From the NCBI RefSeq assembly GCF_900116435.1, contig NZ_FPAZ01000002.1, forward strand, positions 169,558 through 233,557: 64,000 bases of DNA, given 5' to 3'. The translations under genes were made by a program, and so were the position numbers. The notes under the pieces are model-generated. The model was given only the letters and a program-made list of their open reading frames with translations, did no database searches and was not told the DNA's origin. The stretch is from Pseudoalteromonas lipolytica (GTDB lineage Bacteria > Pseudomonadota > Gammaproteobacteria > Enterobacterales > Alteromonadaceae). Below are positions 1-8,389 of the stretch, in pieces. Position 1 is the first letter of the stretch, and every line of letters begins with the position of its first letter.

Positions 1-2
1 AA

Positions 3-476
3 ATTGATAATGTTAATGCCCCAGAGGGGATCCCTGAGTCGATTGCACTGGATGATTTGCAGCGTAGCTTTTTAACAGATGGTCAACCTGGTGAGCGTGC
101 AACGCTTACGTTTGAATATGATCGTGGCGACTTTAACAGTATGTTGCGCTTTAATTATTATGGCGAAACAGACGTTAAGTACTTTGGTAATGACCACATA
201 GGCTTACCAGATGAGCTTTCACCTACAGGCGAATTTAAAGATACCAGTACGGTAGAGTCTGCGGTTTTAGTTGATATTAACGTGGGTTATCAGTTAACTG
301 ATGAGCTTATGCTGTCGGCAGGTATTGATAATATCTTCGACGTGACCCCTGATGAGTTAGGCGAAGATGAAGCACTTGATTTTATCACTAATCAAGCGTT
401 TAAGTACCCTGTACGTGCCTTGCCTTATGGCTTTGATGGCATGACCTACTATGCAAAACTTAGTTTTAGCTTTTAA
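3..476 (+). CDS. TonB-dependent receptor, C-terminal end (5' truncated by window)
   Basis: The open frame enters from the left edge and ends at a TAA at 474-476. The visible 157 residues have the alternating hydrophobic/polar pattern of outer-membrane beta-strands. A segment reading VDINVGYQLTDELMLSAGID, then NIFD, is the usual second-to-last strand motif of TonB-dependent receptors, and the chain ends in the aromatic pattern YAKLSFSF, typical of a C-terminal strand recognised by the BAM machinery. The receptor would import a large or scarce nutrient across the outer membrane using TonB energy. The plug domain and TonB box lie outside the window, so no substrate can be proposed. A strong terminator follows 25 bases after the stop. 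Confidence 0.85.
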   Translation: MDNVNAPEGIPESIALDDLQRSFLTDGQPGERATLTFEYDRGDFNSMLRFNYYGETDVKYFGNDHIGLPDELSPTGEFKDTSTVESAVLVDINVGYQLTDELMLSAGIDNIFDVTPDELGEDEALDFITNQAFKYPVRALPYGFDGMTYYAKLSFSF

Positions 477-500
477 TTCCTATATTGAAATGAAGTTTAA

Positions 501-527
501 ATAGCGCCGAAAGGCGCTATTTTTTTG
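501..527 (+). terminator. Rho-independent terminator of the TonB receptor
   Basis: An 8-bp perfect stem (ATAGCGCC / GGCGCTAT) closes on a GAAA tetraloop and is followed by a run of T. It sits just after the receptor stop codon and before the convergent antiporter gene. Confidence 0.9.
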
Positions 528-683
528 TCTTTGCGAAGGTGAATACTAATACTTAATTAAGCACAGTGGTATACGTATAGCGCCCTGCATTTATAAAACG
601 CAGCTGGGGTAAAGCAAAGCGTATAGCAGCGGTTTAATTCACTTTGAGTTATACCGCATAAAGCCGCTGTTACGTGTAAGCCT

Positions 684-2570
684 TTATTGCTTTGAACTAC
701 TGGCAGCCTGTTCGCATATGTCGCGCATTCGCTGTTTAATCTCAGGCTCTTTTTCGTTGAGTAGTTTACTAATGCAGTCGATATACGCGTGGTTTTCTTC
801 AAATGGCACTCCTATTTCGTAGGCGTCTGCGGCTAAGCGCAGCATTTCTTTGTCAAATTCGCTGAAGATATTAACCAGCTCTTGTGCTTTTTGTTGCTCA
901 ATGCCGAGTGCTTCAAATGCGCTGCGACCCATGCGAAGGGAGCTGTCGTAGGTTTCTCTTATAATGTCGCGACACCCGTATGCCCACAAGTCATAAACAT
1001 GATGGCGGTCTACAGCACGCGCGACAACATGAAGGTGCGGATAGTTTTGCATTGCATAGCGAACCAGTTTGGTTATTTGCTCGGCATCATCGAGTGTAAC
1101 AACCAGTAATTTTGCATTGTCTATTCCGGCGGCGCTGAGTAAGTCGGGTCTTGTTGCATCACCAAAAAAATTGCGGATCCCGACACGCTCTAATCGATCA
1201 AGCTGCTTGTAATTGTAATCAATAACGGTGGTGTTAAAGCCGCCCGCTTTTAAGATTAAATCGACAACCCCTCCAACACGACCAGAGCCAGCAATGATGA
1301 CGTGGCTATCTTCAGGAAAGGTTTCTTCTCGGTGAGCTTGCTCGCCAATATAACGAGGGGCAATGAAACGTTGATACACAATGTATAATACCGGTGATAA
1401 CAACATAGAAAGTGTGACAACCAATAACAGTTGGTCGGCCAAAGCCGATGGAAGCACATGATTGCCCACGCTGTAGCTTAATAGCACAAACCCAAACTCA
1501 CCGGCTTGAGCAAGCCCTAGCGCCAGTAACCACAGGGCGGCTCCCTTTAAGCCAAACAGTCGCCCAAGTATTAATAACGCCGCTGTTTTAGTAAGGATCA
1601 GTATCGCCGTTAAAAGCACAATAGTCGCGAGGTTATCAGTTAATAACTGAAAATTAATACTGGCGCCAACCGTGATAAAAAAGAGCCCTAACAGTAACCC
1701 TTTGAAAGGATCGATATTGCTTTCAAGCTCGTGTTTATAGGGGGAGTTTGCAAGCACCACGCCTGCTAAAAATGTGCCCAATGCGGGTGAAAGGCCCACT
1801 AACGACATCATCAATGCTATGCCAATAACAAAAAATAGCGCCGTGGCGGTAAAGAGTTCACGTAGCCGTGCTTGTGCTACAAACCTAAAAAGTGGGGCTG
1901 TGAGATGGCTTCCGCCAAACACCACAAGCGCAATCATACCTAATGTGACTAAGGCTGCTTGCCAGCTTTCAAGCCCTGCTACGAGGCTAAGCCCTGCTAC
2001 GAGGCTAAGCCCTGTATGACTGTTATTGCTGGTGCTTGTTATTCCTGTTGCCAGCTCTGGTAGGGCTAATAATGGAATAAATGCGAGCATGGGAATAACC
2101 GCAATATCTTGCGTGAGTAACACGCTAAATGATGCTTGGCCGCCGTCTGATTTTAATAACCCACGCTCTGACAGGGTTTGCAGCACAATCGCCGTTGAAG
2201 AAAGCGATAAAATTAAGCCAATAGTGAGGGCTGTTTGCCACGGGTGATCCAACATCATAGCCAGTGCAGTAAATGCTGCACTGGTTAATAAAACTTGCCC
2301 TCCGCCAAGACCAATAAGTTGTTTGCGCATTGACCACAGTGTTTTAGGTTCAAGCTCAAGACCAACAATAAACAGCATCATCACCACACCAAATTCGGCA
2401 AAATGCTGAATGGCAATCACATCCACATTTAAGGTGGTTAGCAAAGGAGAAATGGCAATACCAGCCAGTAGGTAACCCAGTACAGACCCGAGTCCCAGCT
2501 TGGTGGCTATTGGCACGGCAATAATGCCTGCAATGAGGAAAATATAGGCTATTAACAGTAAGTCAGTCAT
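684..2570 (-). CDS. KefB/KefC-type cation:proton antiporter (CPA2) with TrkA-N domain
   Basis: Inner-membrane monovalent cation/H+ antiporter of 628 residues. Residues 1 to about 395 are a series of hydrophobic helices of the Na_H_Exchanger (CPA2) fold. A soluble TrkA-N Rossmann domain starts near residue 420 with the nucleotide-binding motif IIAGSGRVGG and continues through FFGDATRPDLL, as in Kef potassium-efflux systems gated by NAD(H) or glutathione adducts. The start is an ATG with AGGATC upstream. No KefF/KefG-type ancillary flavoprotein gene is next to it, so glutathione gating is not supported; K+ or Na+ export remains open. An 18-bp in-frame tandem duplication adds the repeated residues SLVAGL in the loop near residue 190. 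Confidence 0.9.
   Translation of the reverse strand: MTDLLLIAYIFLIAGIIAVPIATKLGLGSVLGYLLAGIAISPLLTTLNVDVIAIQHFAEFGVVMMLFIVGLELEPKTLWSMRKQLIGLGGGQVLLTSAAFTALAMMLDHPWQTALTIGLILSLSSTAIVLQTLSERGLLKSDGGQASFSVLLTQDIAVIPMLAFIPLLALPELATGITSTSNNSHTGLSLVAGLSLVAGLESWQAALVTLGMIALVVFGGSHLTAPLFRFVAQARLRELFTATALFFVIGIALMMSLVGLSPALGTFLAGVVLANSPYKHELESNIDPFKGLLLGLFFITVGASINFQLLTDNLATIVLLTAILILTKTAALLILGRLFGLKGAALWLLALGLAQAGEFGFVLLSYSVGNHVLPSALADQLLLVVTLSMLLSPVLYIVYQRFIAPRYIGEQAHREETFPEDSHVIIAGSGRVGGVVDLILKAGGFNTTVIDYNYKQLDRLERVGIRNFFGDATRPDLLSAAGIDNAKLLVVTLDDAEQITKLVRYAMQNYPHLHVVARAVDRHHVYDLWAYGCRDIIRETYDSSLRMGRSAFEALGIEQQKAQELVNIFSEFDKEMLRLAADAYEIGVPFEENHAYIDCISKLLNEKEPEIKQRMRDICEQAASSSKQ
1971..2015. repeat. 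18-bp in-frame tandem duplication inside the antiporter gene
   Basis: The unit AAGCCCTGCTACGAGGCT occurs twice back to back (1971-1988, 1989-2006), followed by a partial third copy. It encodes a repeated SLVAGL in a loop between membrane helices. The length keeps the frame, so the gene stays open. Confidence 0.85.
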
Positions 2571-2772
2571 TATGATCCTGTTGTTCTTTTTGATTCTTAG
2601 TCATTATTTTTTAATAACTATGGTTGTTTTAATCAGTATTGCCAGCTGTTGGTATGTGAATGCAAATAAAAAACACGCTTAACCATAAAAATGGCAAAAA
2701 TGCATGGCAGCCATTGATTTAAATTACGACAAAATAAGGGTGAAAAAAGAGCCATATTTTTAATAAAACTAC

Positions 2773-2800
2773 TTGCGTAGCAGTATTAACGGTATACAAT
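2773..2800 (+). promoter_or_regulatory. Predicted sigma-70 promoter of arfA
   Basis: TTGCGT (2773-2778) and TACAAT (2795-2800) are separated by 16 bases, 27 bases upstream of the arfA start codon. A ribosome site AGGAG lies at 2816-2820. This is a visual match to the consensus only. Confidence 0.45.
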
Positions 2801-2826
2801 CGCGACACATTCATGAGGAGTAAAAA

Positions 2827-3018
2827 ATGAGCAAAAAGAAACAAAAAAACCAAAGCCAAGTTGATATTGGCCGCGGCGTAATTAACGACAATGCCTATGC
2901 TGCATTGGTTACCTCTAAGCTGTTTCAGGCTAAAGTTGAAAAAGCTAAAAAAGGCAAAGGTGCATATCAGCGTAAGGCAAAACATGCAGGACGAGAGTCC
3001 TATTTAATCGCTGCTTAA
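2827..3018 (+). CDS. arfA: Alternative ribosome-rescue factor ArfA
   Basis: Small basic protein of 63 residues matching the ArfA core: a hydrophobic/acidic stretch INDNAYAALVTSKLFQAKVE followed by the basic block KAKKGKGAYQRKAKH, as in E. coli ArfA. ArfA binds the empty A site of ribosomes stalled on non-stop mRNA and recruits release factor 2. In E. coli the reading frame runs into its own terminator hairpin and the mRNA is made without a stop, so the protein appears only when tmRNA is limiting. Here the frame ends at a normal TAA before the hairpin and lacks the hydrophobic tail of full-length E. coli ArfA, so that feedback loop may work differently. Good AGGAG ribosome site seven bases upstream of the start. 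Confidence 0.88.
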   Translation: MSKKKQKNQSQVDIGRGVINDNAYAALVTSKLFQAKVEKAKKGKGAYQRKAKHAGRESYLIAA

Positions 3019-3047
3019 TTGAGTTGTGATCAAATAGGATTTTTTAT

Positions 3048-3078
3048 AAAAGCAAACACCCGTTGTTTGCTTTTTTTA
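3048..3078 (+). terminator. Rho-independent terminator after arfA
   Basis: AGCAAAC (3051-3057) pairs with GTTTGCT (3065-3071) around a 7-nt loop; flanking A and T runs extend the stem and give the U tail. It lies 30 bases beyond the arfA stop codon. Confidence 0.85.
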
Positions 3079-3459
3079 TTTCAAACATCTTCTAAAAAAG
3101 TCACCGCGTTTACTTTTTACACAATTTTTATATATGTTTTTACAATAAAACTAATTTATTCGCTATATACCCAAAAAAGATACATTTTTTATTAACGATA
3201 TTTACCGCTATTTTCCCTCGCCAAATTCTAAATGCCTTGTAAGCCGCACGCTTCAAGGTTAAAAACTTGTTAATTTTGTGTTCATTTTTACGCTGTAGAA
3301 TCGAGCAAGTTTTAGTCGCAGCTCAATAATTTTTATCAGTTTTGACAGAGATTAACGGTATTTTTCAGTAAAAATAAGAATGCATTTACCTTTATTGGGT
3401 AAATTAGAGGTTGACCTGATTATTTTTTATGTTACTTTTAGGTTGTAAATGTAAAATAA
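3079..3459. other. Non-coding region upstream of the chitinase cluster
   Basis: About 380 AT-rich bases with no convincing gene. TTGACC at 3411-3416 could be a -35 element, but no good -10 follows at the right spacing. The long leader suggests room for regulated transcription of the cluster. Confidence 0.5.
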
Positions 3460-3471
3460 TTGTTATAACAA
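3460..3471. promoter_or_regulatory. Palindrome TTGTTATAACAA, candidate operator of the chitinase cluster
   Basis: A perfect 12-bp palindrome 19 bases before the first chitinase start codon. It also lies inside a wider inverted pair, AGGTTGT at 3440-3446 and ACAACCT at 3468-3474. The place fits a repressor site. The binding protein is unknown. Confidence 0.35.
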
Positions 3472-3490
3472 CCTTGGGCGGAGGGAGCGA

Positions 3491-6400
3491 ATGAGCTCAC
3501 ATCAATTAATAAAAAATGCCTTTAAACTAAGTGCGCTGTCACTCAGTGTATTTGGCTTTACAGCACAGGCTGCAATTGATTGCAGTAACTTAGAAGTATG
3601 GCAGCAAGGCCAAACACATGTCGGTGGCGATCAGGTGCAAGCACAAGACAGTGCCTATGAAGCTAAATGGTGGACACAGACTAACCCCGTGGAGACATCG
3701 GGTGTTGATCAAGAGTGGCGTTTATTGGGTGTTTGTGACAGCGCTGTCAGTGAGAATCAAGCACCACAAGTAACAAGCTTAAACCCTGCTGAGGGTTCTT
3801 TGTTTACCACTGGTGACAGCGTTGTCATAGAGGCTGACGCCATTGACACTGATGGCACAGTTGCGAGTGTTGAATTTTTTGTTGATGGAACATCGGTGGC
3901 TGTTACAAGCAGTGCGCCATATTCAACAAGTTGGCAGGCAACCGTCGGAAGCCATGTAATAAGTGCAGTTGCAACGGATGAGTTAGGGCTTGCATCAACA
4001 GCGGTGGCACATTCGGTGAGTGTGTCTGATGCTGTCGAACCGGGTAATCAAGCGCCGACTGCAAGCATTGAATTTAGCACTGTCGCGAGTCAAGTTACCG
4101 TGGGTACAGATATTGTATTTGCACTTTCGGGCAGTGATAGCGATGGTCAGGTGACTGGGCTTAGTTTGGCAGAAAATGACAGCGCTGTTTATCAGGCAAG
4201 TAGCGCGTCATCAAGCTATACATGGCAAGCACCGGCACTGGGTCAATTTACCTTTACGTTAACCGTGACAGACAATGAAGGCGCAACTGGCACTGCCACT
4301 CACGTTGTGAATGTGGTTGAAGCGACGCCGCCAGGTGCTGATTGTAAGCCCCACGGTTTATACCAAACACCGGGTGTGAATACACCGTATTGTACAGTTT
4401 ATGACAGCAATGGCCGTGAAAAAATGGGCGCTGATCATCCGCGTCGTGTGATTGGTTATTTCACTAGCTGGCGCAATGGTGCAAATGGTCAACCGAGTTA
4501 TTTAGTGAATGATATTCCGTGGGACAAAATTACCCATATTAACTATGCCTTTGCGCACGTTGATGCCAATAACAAGGTGTCGATAGGCGATCCGAATGCT
4601 GCGGGCAACCCCGCAACAAATATGACTTGGCCGGGGGTAACAGGGGCCGAAATGGATCCTAGCTTTAGCTACACAGGTCACTTTAATCTACTGAATAAAT
4701 TTAAAAAACAGCATCCAGATGTAAAAACATTAATCTCTGTGGGTGGCTGGGCCGAAACCGGTGGTTATTTTGGTGCAGATGGCACGCGCGTAAACAGCGG
4801 TGGTTTTTACACAATGACAACGAATGCCGATGGCTCGGTAAACCAAGCTGGTATTGATGCGTTTGCGAAAAGCGCCGTTGAATTCATTGAAACGTATGGT
4901 TTTGATGGGGTTGATATTGACTATGAATACCCATCGTCGATGAATGATTCGGGCCATCCTGATGATTTTGCTATTTCGAATGCGCGTCGAGCAGGCTTAA
5001 ATGCCTCGTATCGTGTGCTGATGCAAAAATTGCGTGAAGAGCTTGATATTGCGGGTGAAAAAGCCGGTAAGCATTACCTACTCACGATTGCATCACCGTC
5101 TTCGGGTTACTTACTGCGTGGTATGGAAACTTTCCAAAGCGTGAAGTACCTAGATTACGTGAACATTATGTCGTACGACTTACATGGCGCATGGAACTCA
5201 CACGTAGGTCACAACGCAGCATTGTATGACACTGGCCTTGATTCAGAGCTTGCACAATGGGGCGTGTATACAACAGCTGAGTTCGAAGGCATTGGTTACT
5301 TAAATACCGATTGGGCTGTACGTTATTTCCGTGGCGCGGTGTCTGCGGGTCGCATCAATATTGGTATTCCTTACTACACGCGTGGCTTTAAAGATGTGTC
5401 GGGTGGCACACATGGCCTGTGGGGACAAGCTGCGTTACCTGATCAATCTAACTGTGCAAAAGGTACTGGAGTCGGTGAGAAAAACCTATGCGGCAATGGT
5501 GCGCTAGGCATTGATAACCTGTGGCATGACAAGAACGATGTAGGTGAAGAAATGCCTGCAGGTTCTAATCCTTTATGGCATGCGAAAAACTTAGAAAACG
5601 GGATTAATCCGTCTTACCTTGAAATCTACGGCTTAACGCCAGATACCGACACAGATGATGTTTTAACGGGCACTTATACACGTTATTACGATGATGTTGC
5701 CGTGGCGCCTTGGTTATGGAACGCAGATAAAAAGGTGTTCTTATCAATTGAAGATGAACAGTCGATGGCAACCAAAGTTGATTACGTTATCAACAATGGC
5801 TTAGGTGGCATCATGTTCTGGGAACTGGCGGGTGACTTTGATTACGACTCGGCAAAAGGCGAGTACTTTATGGGGTCAAGTTTAACGACGCTGGCTTACG
5901 ATAAGTTTAATCAAAGCGGTGTGGCATACGACACACATCAAGGCAATGTTGATTTTACCGTGCCCAGCGAAGCTGTAGATGTGAGCTTTACGGTTAAAGA
6001 CTTCCCTATTGGTGATGATAACTACCCAATTTCACCGACTTTCTCATTTACTAATAACTCAAATATTGATTTAAGCGGCGCGAAAATTAGCTTTGATGTG
6101 CCGGTATCGACGTCAGCTATTTTCAAGTCGAACTGGAATGCGCAAGAAAAGCTCGGTATGGCGGTTGAGGCAAATGGCTCGAATGCTGCGGGCAACAATA
6201 TTGGTGGTTATGAGAATGAATTCCATCGCTTTTCAATCACTCTTGTAAATGAGTGGGGTGGAATTGAAAAAGCCTTTAACACCGGTGAAACCGTTGATGC
6301 ACAAGTCATGTATTACATGCCTATTACTGGCCCAACTAATTTCACTATTGAAAAAGAGGGCAAAACCTACGCATTTAAATACGAGTACCCAATGTTGCCT

Positions 6401-6670
6401 GATGCCGTGCCGGGCACCACAAATCCAGGCGGTGACAATGGTGGTGATAATGGCGGTGACACAGGGGGTAACGATGCAACGTGTGACGGTGTCGATGTCG
6501 CCAGCATTGCGGTCTATCCAAATTGGCCGCAAACAGACTGGGCTGGTAACCCAAGCCATGCCGTTGGCGGTGATCTGATGAATCACAACAATGTGATTTA
6601 CGAAGCTAAGTGGTGGACAAGCACAGAGCCAGGCACATCAGCTGATTGGACTGTGAGCTGCACGCTTTAA
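3491..6670 (+). CDS. Secreted GH18 chitinase with ChiC domain and two CBM5/12 modules
   Basis: Exported endo- or processive chitinase hydrolysing beta-1,4-GlcNAc links, 1059 residues. Order of parts: signal peptide 1-27 (cut after AQA); CBM5/12 chitin-binding module about 30-80 with the AKWWTQ motif; bacterial Ig-like domain about 88-180; PKD-like domain about 185-275; GH18 barrel about 315-800 with the catalytic motif D472-G-V-D475-I-D477-Y-E479 (E479 the proton donor); ChiC-type domain about 825-975; a Gly/Asn/Asp linker; and a second CBM5/12 at the C-terminus (EAKWWTS). The start has a strong GGAGGGAG ribosome site. It heads a three-gene chitin cluster. Modules at both ends suggest action on crystalline chitin together with the LPMO downstream. 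Confidence 0.95.
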   Translation: MSSHQLIKNAFKLSALSLSVFGFTAQAAIDCSNLEVWQQGQTHVGGDQVQAQDSAYEAKWWTQTNPVETSGVDQEWRLLGVCDSAVSENQAPQVTSLNPAEGSLFTTGDSVVIEADAIDTDGTVASVEFFVDGTSVAVTSSAPYSTSWQATVGSHVISAVATDELGLASTAVAHSVSVSDAVEPGNQAPTASIEFSTVASQVTVGTDIVFALSGSDSDGQVTGLSLAENDSAVYQASSASSSYTWQAPALGQFTFTLTVTDNEGATGTATHVVNVVEATPPGADCKPHGLYQTPGVNTPYCTVYDSNGREKMGADHPRRVIGYFTSWRNGANGQPSYLVNDIPWDKITHINYAFAHVDANNKVSIGDPNAAGNPATNMTWPGVTGAEMDPSFSYTGHFNLLNKFKKQHPDVKTLISVGGWAETGGYFGADGTRVNSGGFYTMTTNADGSVNQAGIDAFAKSAVEFIETYGFDGVDIDYEYPSSMNDSGHPDDFAISNARRAGLNASYRVLMQKLREELDIAGEKAGKHYLLTIASPSSGYLLRGMETFQSVKYLDYVNIMSYDLHGAWNSHVGHNAALYDTGLDSELAQWGVYTTAEFEGIGYLNTDWAVRYFRGAVSAGRINIGIPYYTRGFKDVSGGTHGLWGQAALPDQSNCAKGTGVGEKNLCGNGALGIDNLWHDKNDVGEEMPAGSNPLWHAKNLENGINPSYLEIYGLTPDTDTDDVLTGTYTRYYDDVAVAPWLWNADKKVFLSIEDEQSMATKVDYVINNGLGGIMFWELAGDFDYDSAKGEYFMGSSLTTLAYDKFNQSGVAYDTHQGNVDFTVPSEAVDVSFTVKDFPIGDDNYPISPTFSFTNNSNIDLSGAKISFDVPVSTSAIFKSNWNAQEKLGMAVEANGSNAAGNNIGGYENEFHRFSITLVNEWGGIEKAFNTGETVDAQVMYYMPITGPTNFTIEKEGKTYAFKYEYPMLPDAVPGTTNPGGDNGGDNGGDTGGNDATCDGVDVASIAVYPNWPQTDWAGNPSHAVGGDLMNHNNVIYEAKWWTSTEPGTSADWTVSCTL

Positions 6671-6679
6671 CTCAACAAA

Positions 6680-6702
6680 GCGGGGCACGCAATGTGCTCC
6701 GC
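6680..6702 (+). other. Hairpin between the first chitinase and the LPMO
   Basis: GCGGGGCAC pairs with GTGCTCCGC (one G-T pair) over a 5-nt loop. There is no proper T tract, so it is more likely an mRNA processing or stability hairpin, or a weak terminator, than a full stop inside the operon. Confidence 0.45.
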
Positions 6703-6725
6703 ATTTCTACAGCGAGAATACAGCA

Positions 6726-8324
6726 ATGAAAACAACTAAATCGAAGGCATTGTCTTTATCGGCAGTGGCAACCAGCATGCTGCTTGCCTGTGCATCAAGC
6801 CACGTGAATGCCCACGGATTTTTAGAAAGCCCTAAAGCTCGCCAAGCATTTTGTCAGGCAGACGGCGGCTATTGGTGGCCCGCTGATGGTAGCGCTATTC
6901 CTAATCTTGCTTGCCGTGCAGCATTTGCAGAGGCAGGGCATGTGCAGTTTGTGCAAGATATTGAATATTCAGCGAACACGATTGATTACACCAACCTAGC
7001 AGCGGTAAAAGACAGTGTGCCCGATGGCCGTTTATGTGCGGCAGGCGACAGTGAAAAACGAGGCATGGATTTACCCTCGGCTCATTGGCAACGTACCGAG
7101 CTGGTGCCTAACGCGAATGGCGATATTTTAGTGCGTTTTTTAGCAAGTACGCCTCATAACCCAAGTTTTTGGCAGTTTTACCTGACAAAGCCTGGATTTG
7201 ATAGCGCCACAGACGTTCTCACGTGGGACGATTTAGAGCTGGTTGAGGAATACGGCAATCTTGATTTTGTGATTGGTGATAATAACGACCGTTACTATGA
7301 AATGAGCGTGTCTATTCCTGCTGAGCGCAGTGGCGACGCTATTTTATATACTCGCTGGCAGCGTGATGATGCAGGTGGCGAGGGCTTTTATAACTGTAGC
7401 GATATTACCATTGTTACAGACACAGCACCGACTGATCCGAGTGAATGGTCTGCACTGACGTATTTTGTGCGCCAAGGTCAAAATGCAGAAGTGGGTGACA
7501 GTGTGTCTGCGCGTTTGTTTGATGAAACAGGGCAAGAGCTGTTTACACAACAAATGCAAGTCACCAGCGATAATCAGGCTAATTGGCAAGCAGAGTTTGC
7601 TCAGCTGCTTAATCTGAATTACAGCCATTTACTACGCATTGGTGTGCAAGATGCTGGTGGCGCAATCGCTTTTAATGCCAGCGATATATTAACCAATCAG
7701 GTGTTTGCAACAAACGCCAACTACAGTTTTGCACTGAGCGTAAAAGCCGCACCTGAAAATACTGCCCCTATTATCCATCAACCTGAAGCTATCACCCTGA
7801 ATGAAAATAGCACGGCAGATGTGCACTTACATGCCTTTGACGATCAGCAAACCGCATTAACATACCGCTGGAATGTACCGGCTCCTCTTCGCTTTACTGG
7901 GGCGGGTGCCGACATCACGTTAATAGCACCAGAAGTCGATGCAGATACCTCTTTTACTGTCACTGCCTCAGTATCTGACAGCATGCTTACCAGCGAAGCC
8001 AGCTTTACGGTCACGGTACTTAATAGCAGTGTGGTTGAGCCAAACCCCGATGCGCCCGCGTGGGATAACAGCGCGCAATATAACACCGGCGATAAAGTGA
8101 GCTTTAACGGCGGGATCTACAGTGCGAAATGGTGGAACCAAGGCGCACAACCCGACAGCAGTGATGCATGGCAGCTTGAATCAGGTTCGGCATCGAGCGA
8201 ATGGAACATCGGCAAAGCCTACCAAGGCGGTGACGAGGTGACCTATCAAGGACAGCGCTATCGTGCGCAGTGGTGGACTCAGGGCGATACACCGAGTACC
8301 AGCCAAGTATGGGCAAAAATCTAA
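6726..8324 (+). CDS. Chitin-active lytic polysaccharide monooxygenase (AA10) with two CBM5/12
   Basis: Copper-dependent secreted oxidase that breaks chains in crystalline chitin and opens them to chitinases. Residues 1-29 are a signal peptide ending VNA; cleavage exposes H30, the N-terminal histidine of the copper brace. The second brace histidine is H144 in STPHNPSFWQF, so mature His1 and His115, close to the spacing in CBP21. Next come a GbpA_2-like domain (about 235-345), a PKD/cadherin-like domain (about 350-440) and two CBM5/12 modules (about 443-485 and 490-532) with SAKWWNQ and RAQWWTQ. It lies 55 bases after the first chitinase and 65 before the next, so co-expression is likely. LLAC at 19-22 resembles a lipobox but would leave the brace unformed. 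Confidence 0.95.
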   Translation: MKTTKSKALSLSAVATSMLLACASSHVNAHGFLESPKARQAFCQADGGYWWPADGSAIPNLACRAAFAEAGHVQFVQDIEYSANTIDYTNLAAVKDSVPDGRLCAAGDSEKRGMDLPSAHWQRTELVPNANGDILVRFLASTPHNPSFWQFYLTKPGFDSATDVLTWDDLELVEEYGNLDFVIGDNNDRYYEMSVSIPAERSGDAILYTRWQRDDAGGEGFYNCSDITIVTDTAPTDPSEWSALTYFVRQGQNAEVGDSVSARLFDETGQELFTQQMQVTSDNQANWQAEFAQLLNLNYSHLLRIGVQDAGGAIAFNASDILTNQVFATNANYSFALSVKAAPENTAPIIHQPEAITLNENSTADVHLHAFDDQQTALTYRWNVPAPLRFTGAGADITLIAPEVDADTSFTVTASVSDSMLTSEASFTVTVLNSSVVEPNPDAPAWDNSAQYNTGDKVSFNGGIYSAKWWNQGAQPDSSDAWQLESGSASSEWNIGKAYQGGDEVTYQGQRYRAQWWTQGDTPSTSQVWAKI

Positions 8325-8389
8325 AGTTTTGTAGTTCAAACTTTATCAATAACAGCAAACAGCTAAATAAAAATAGATAAGAGAGAATC

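Noticed and set aside
6780..6795. Lipobox-like LLAC in the LPMO signal peptide
   Set aside because: Lipidation at this Cys would leave extra residues before H30 and prevent the copper brace; cleavage after VNA giving an N-terminal His fits the family.
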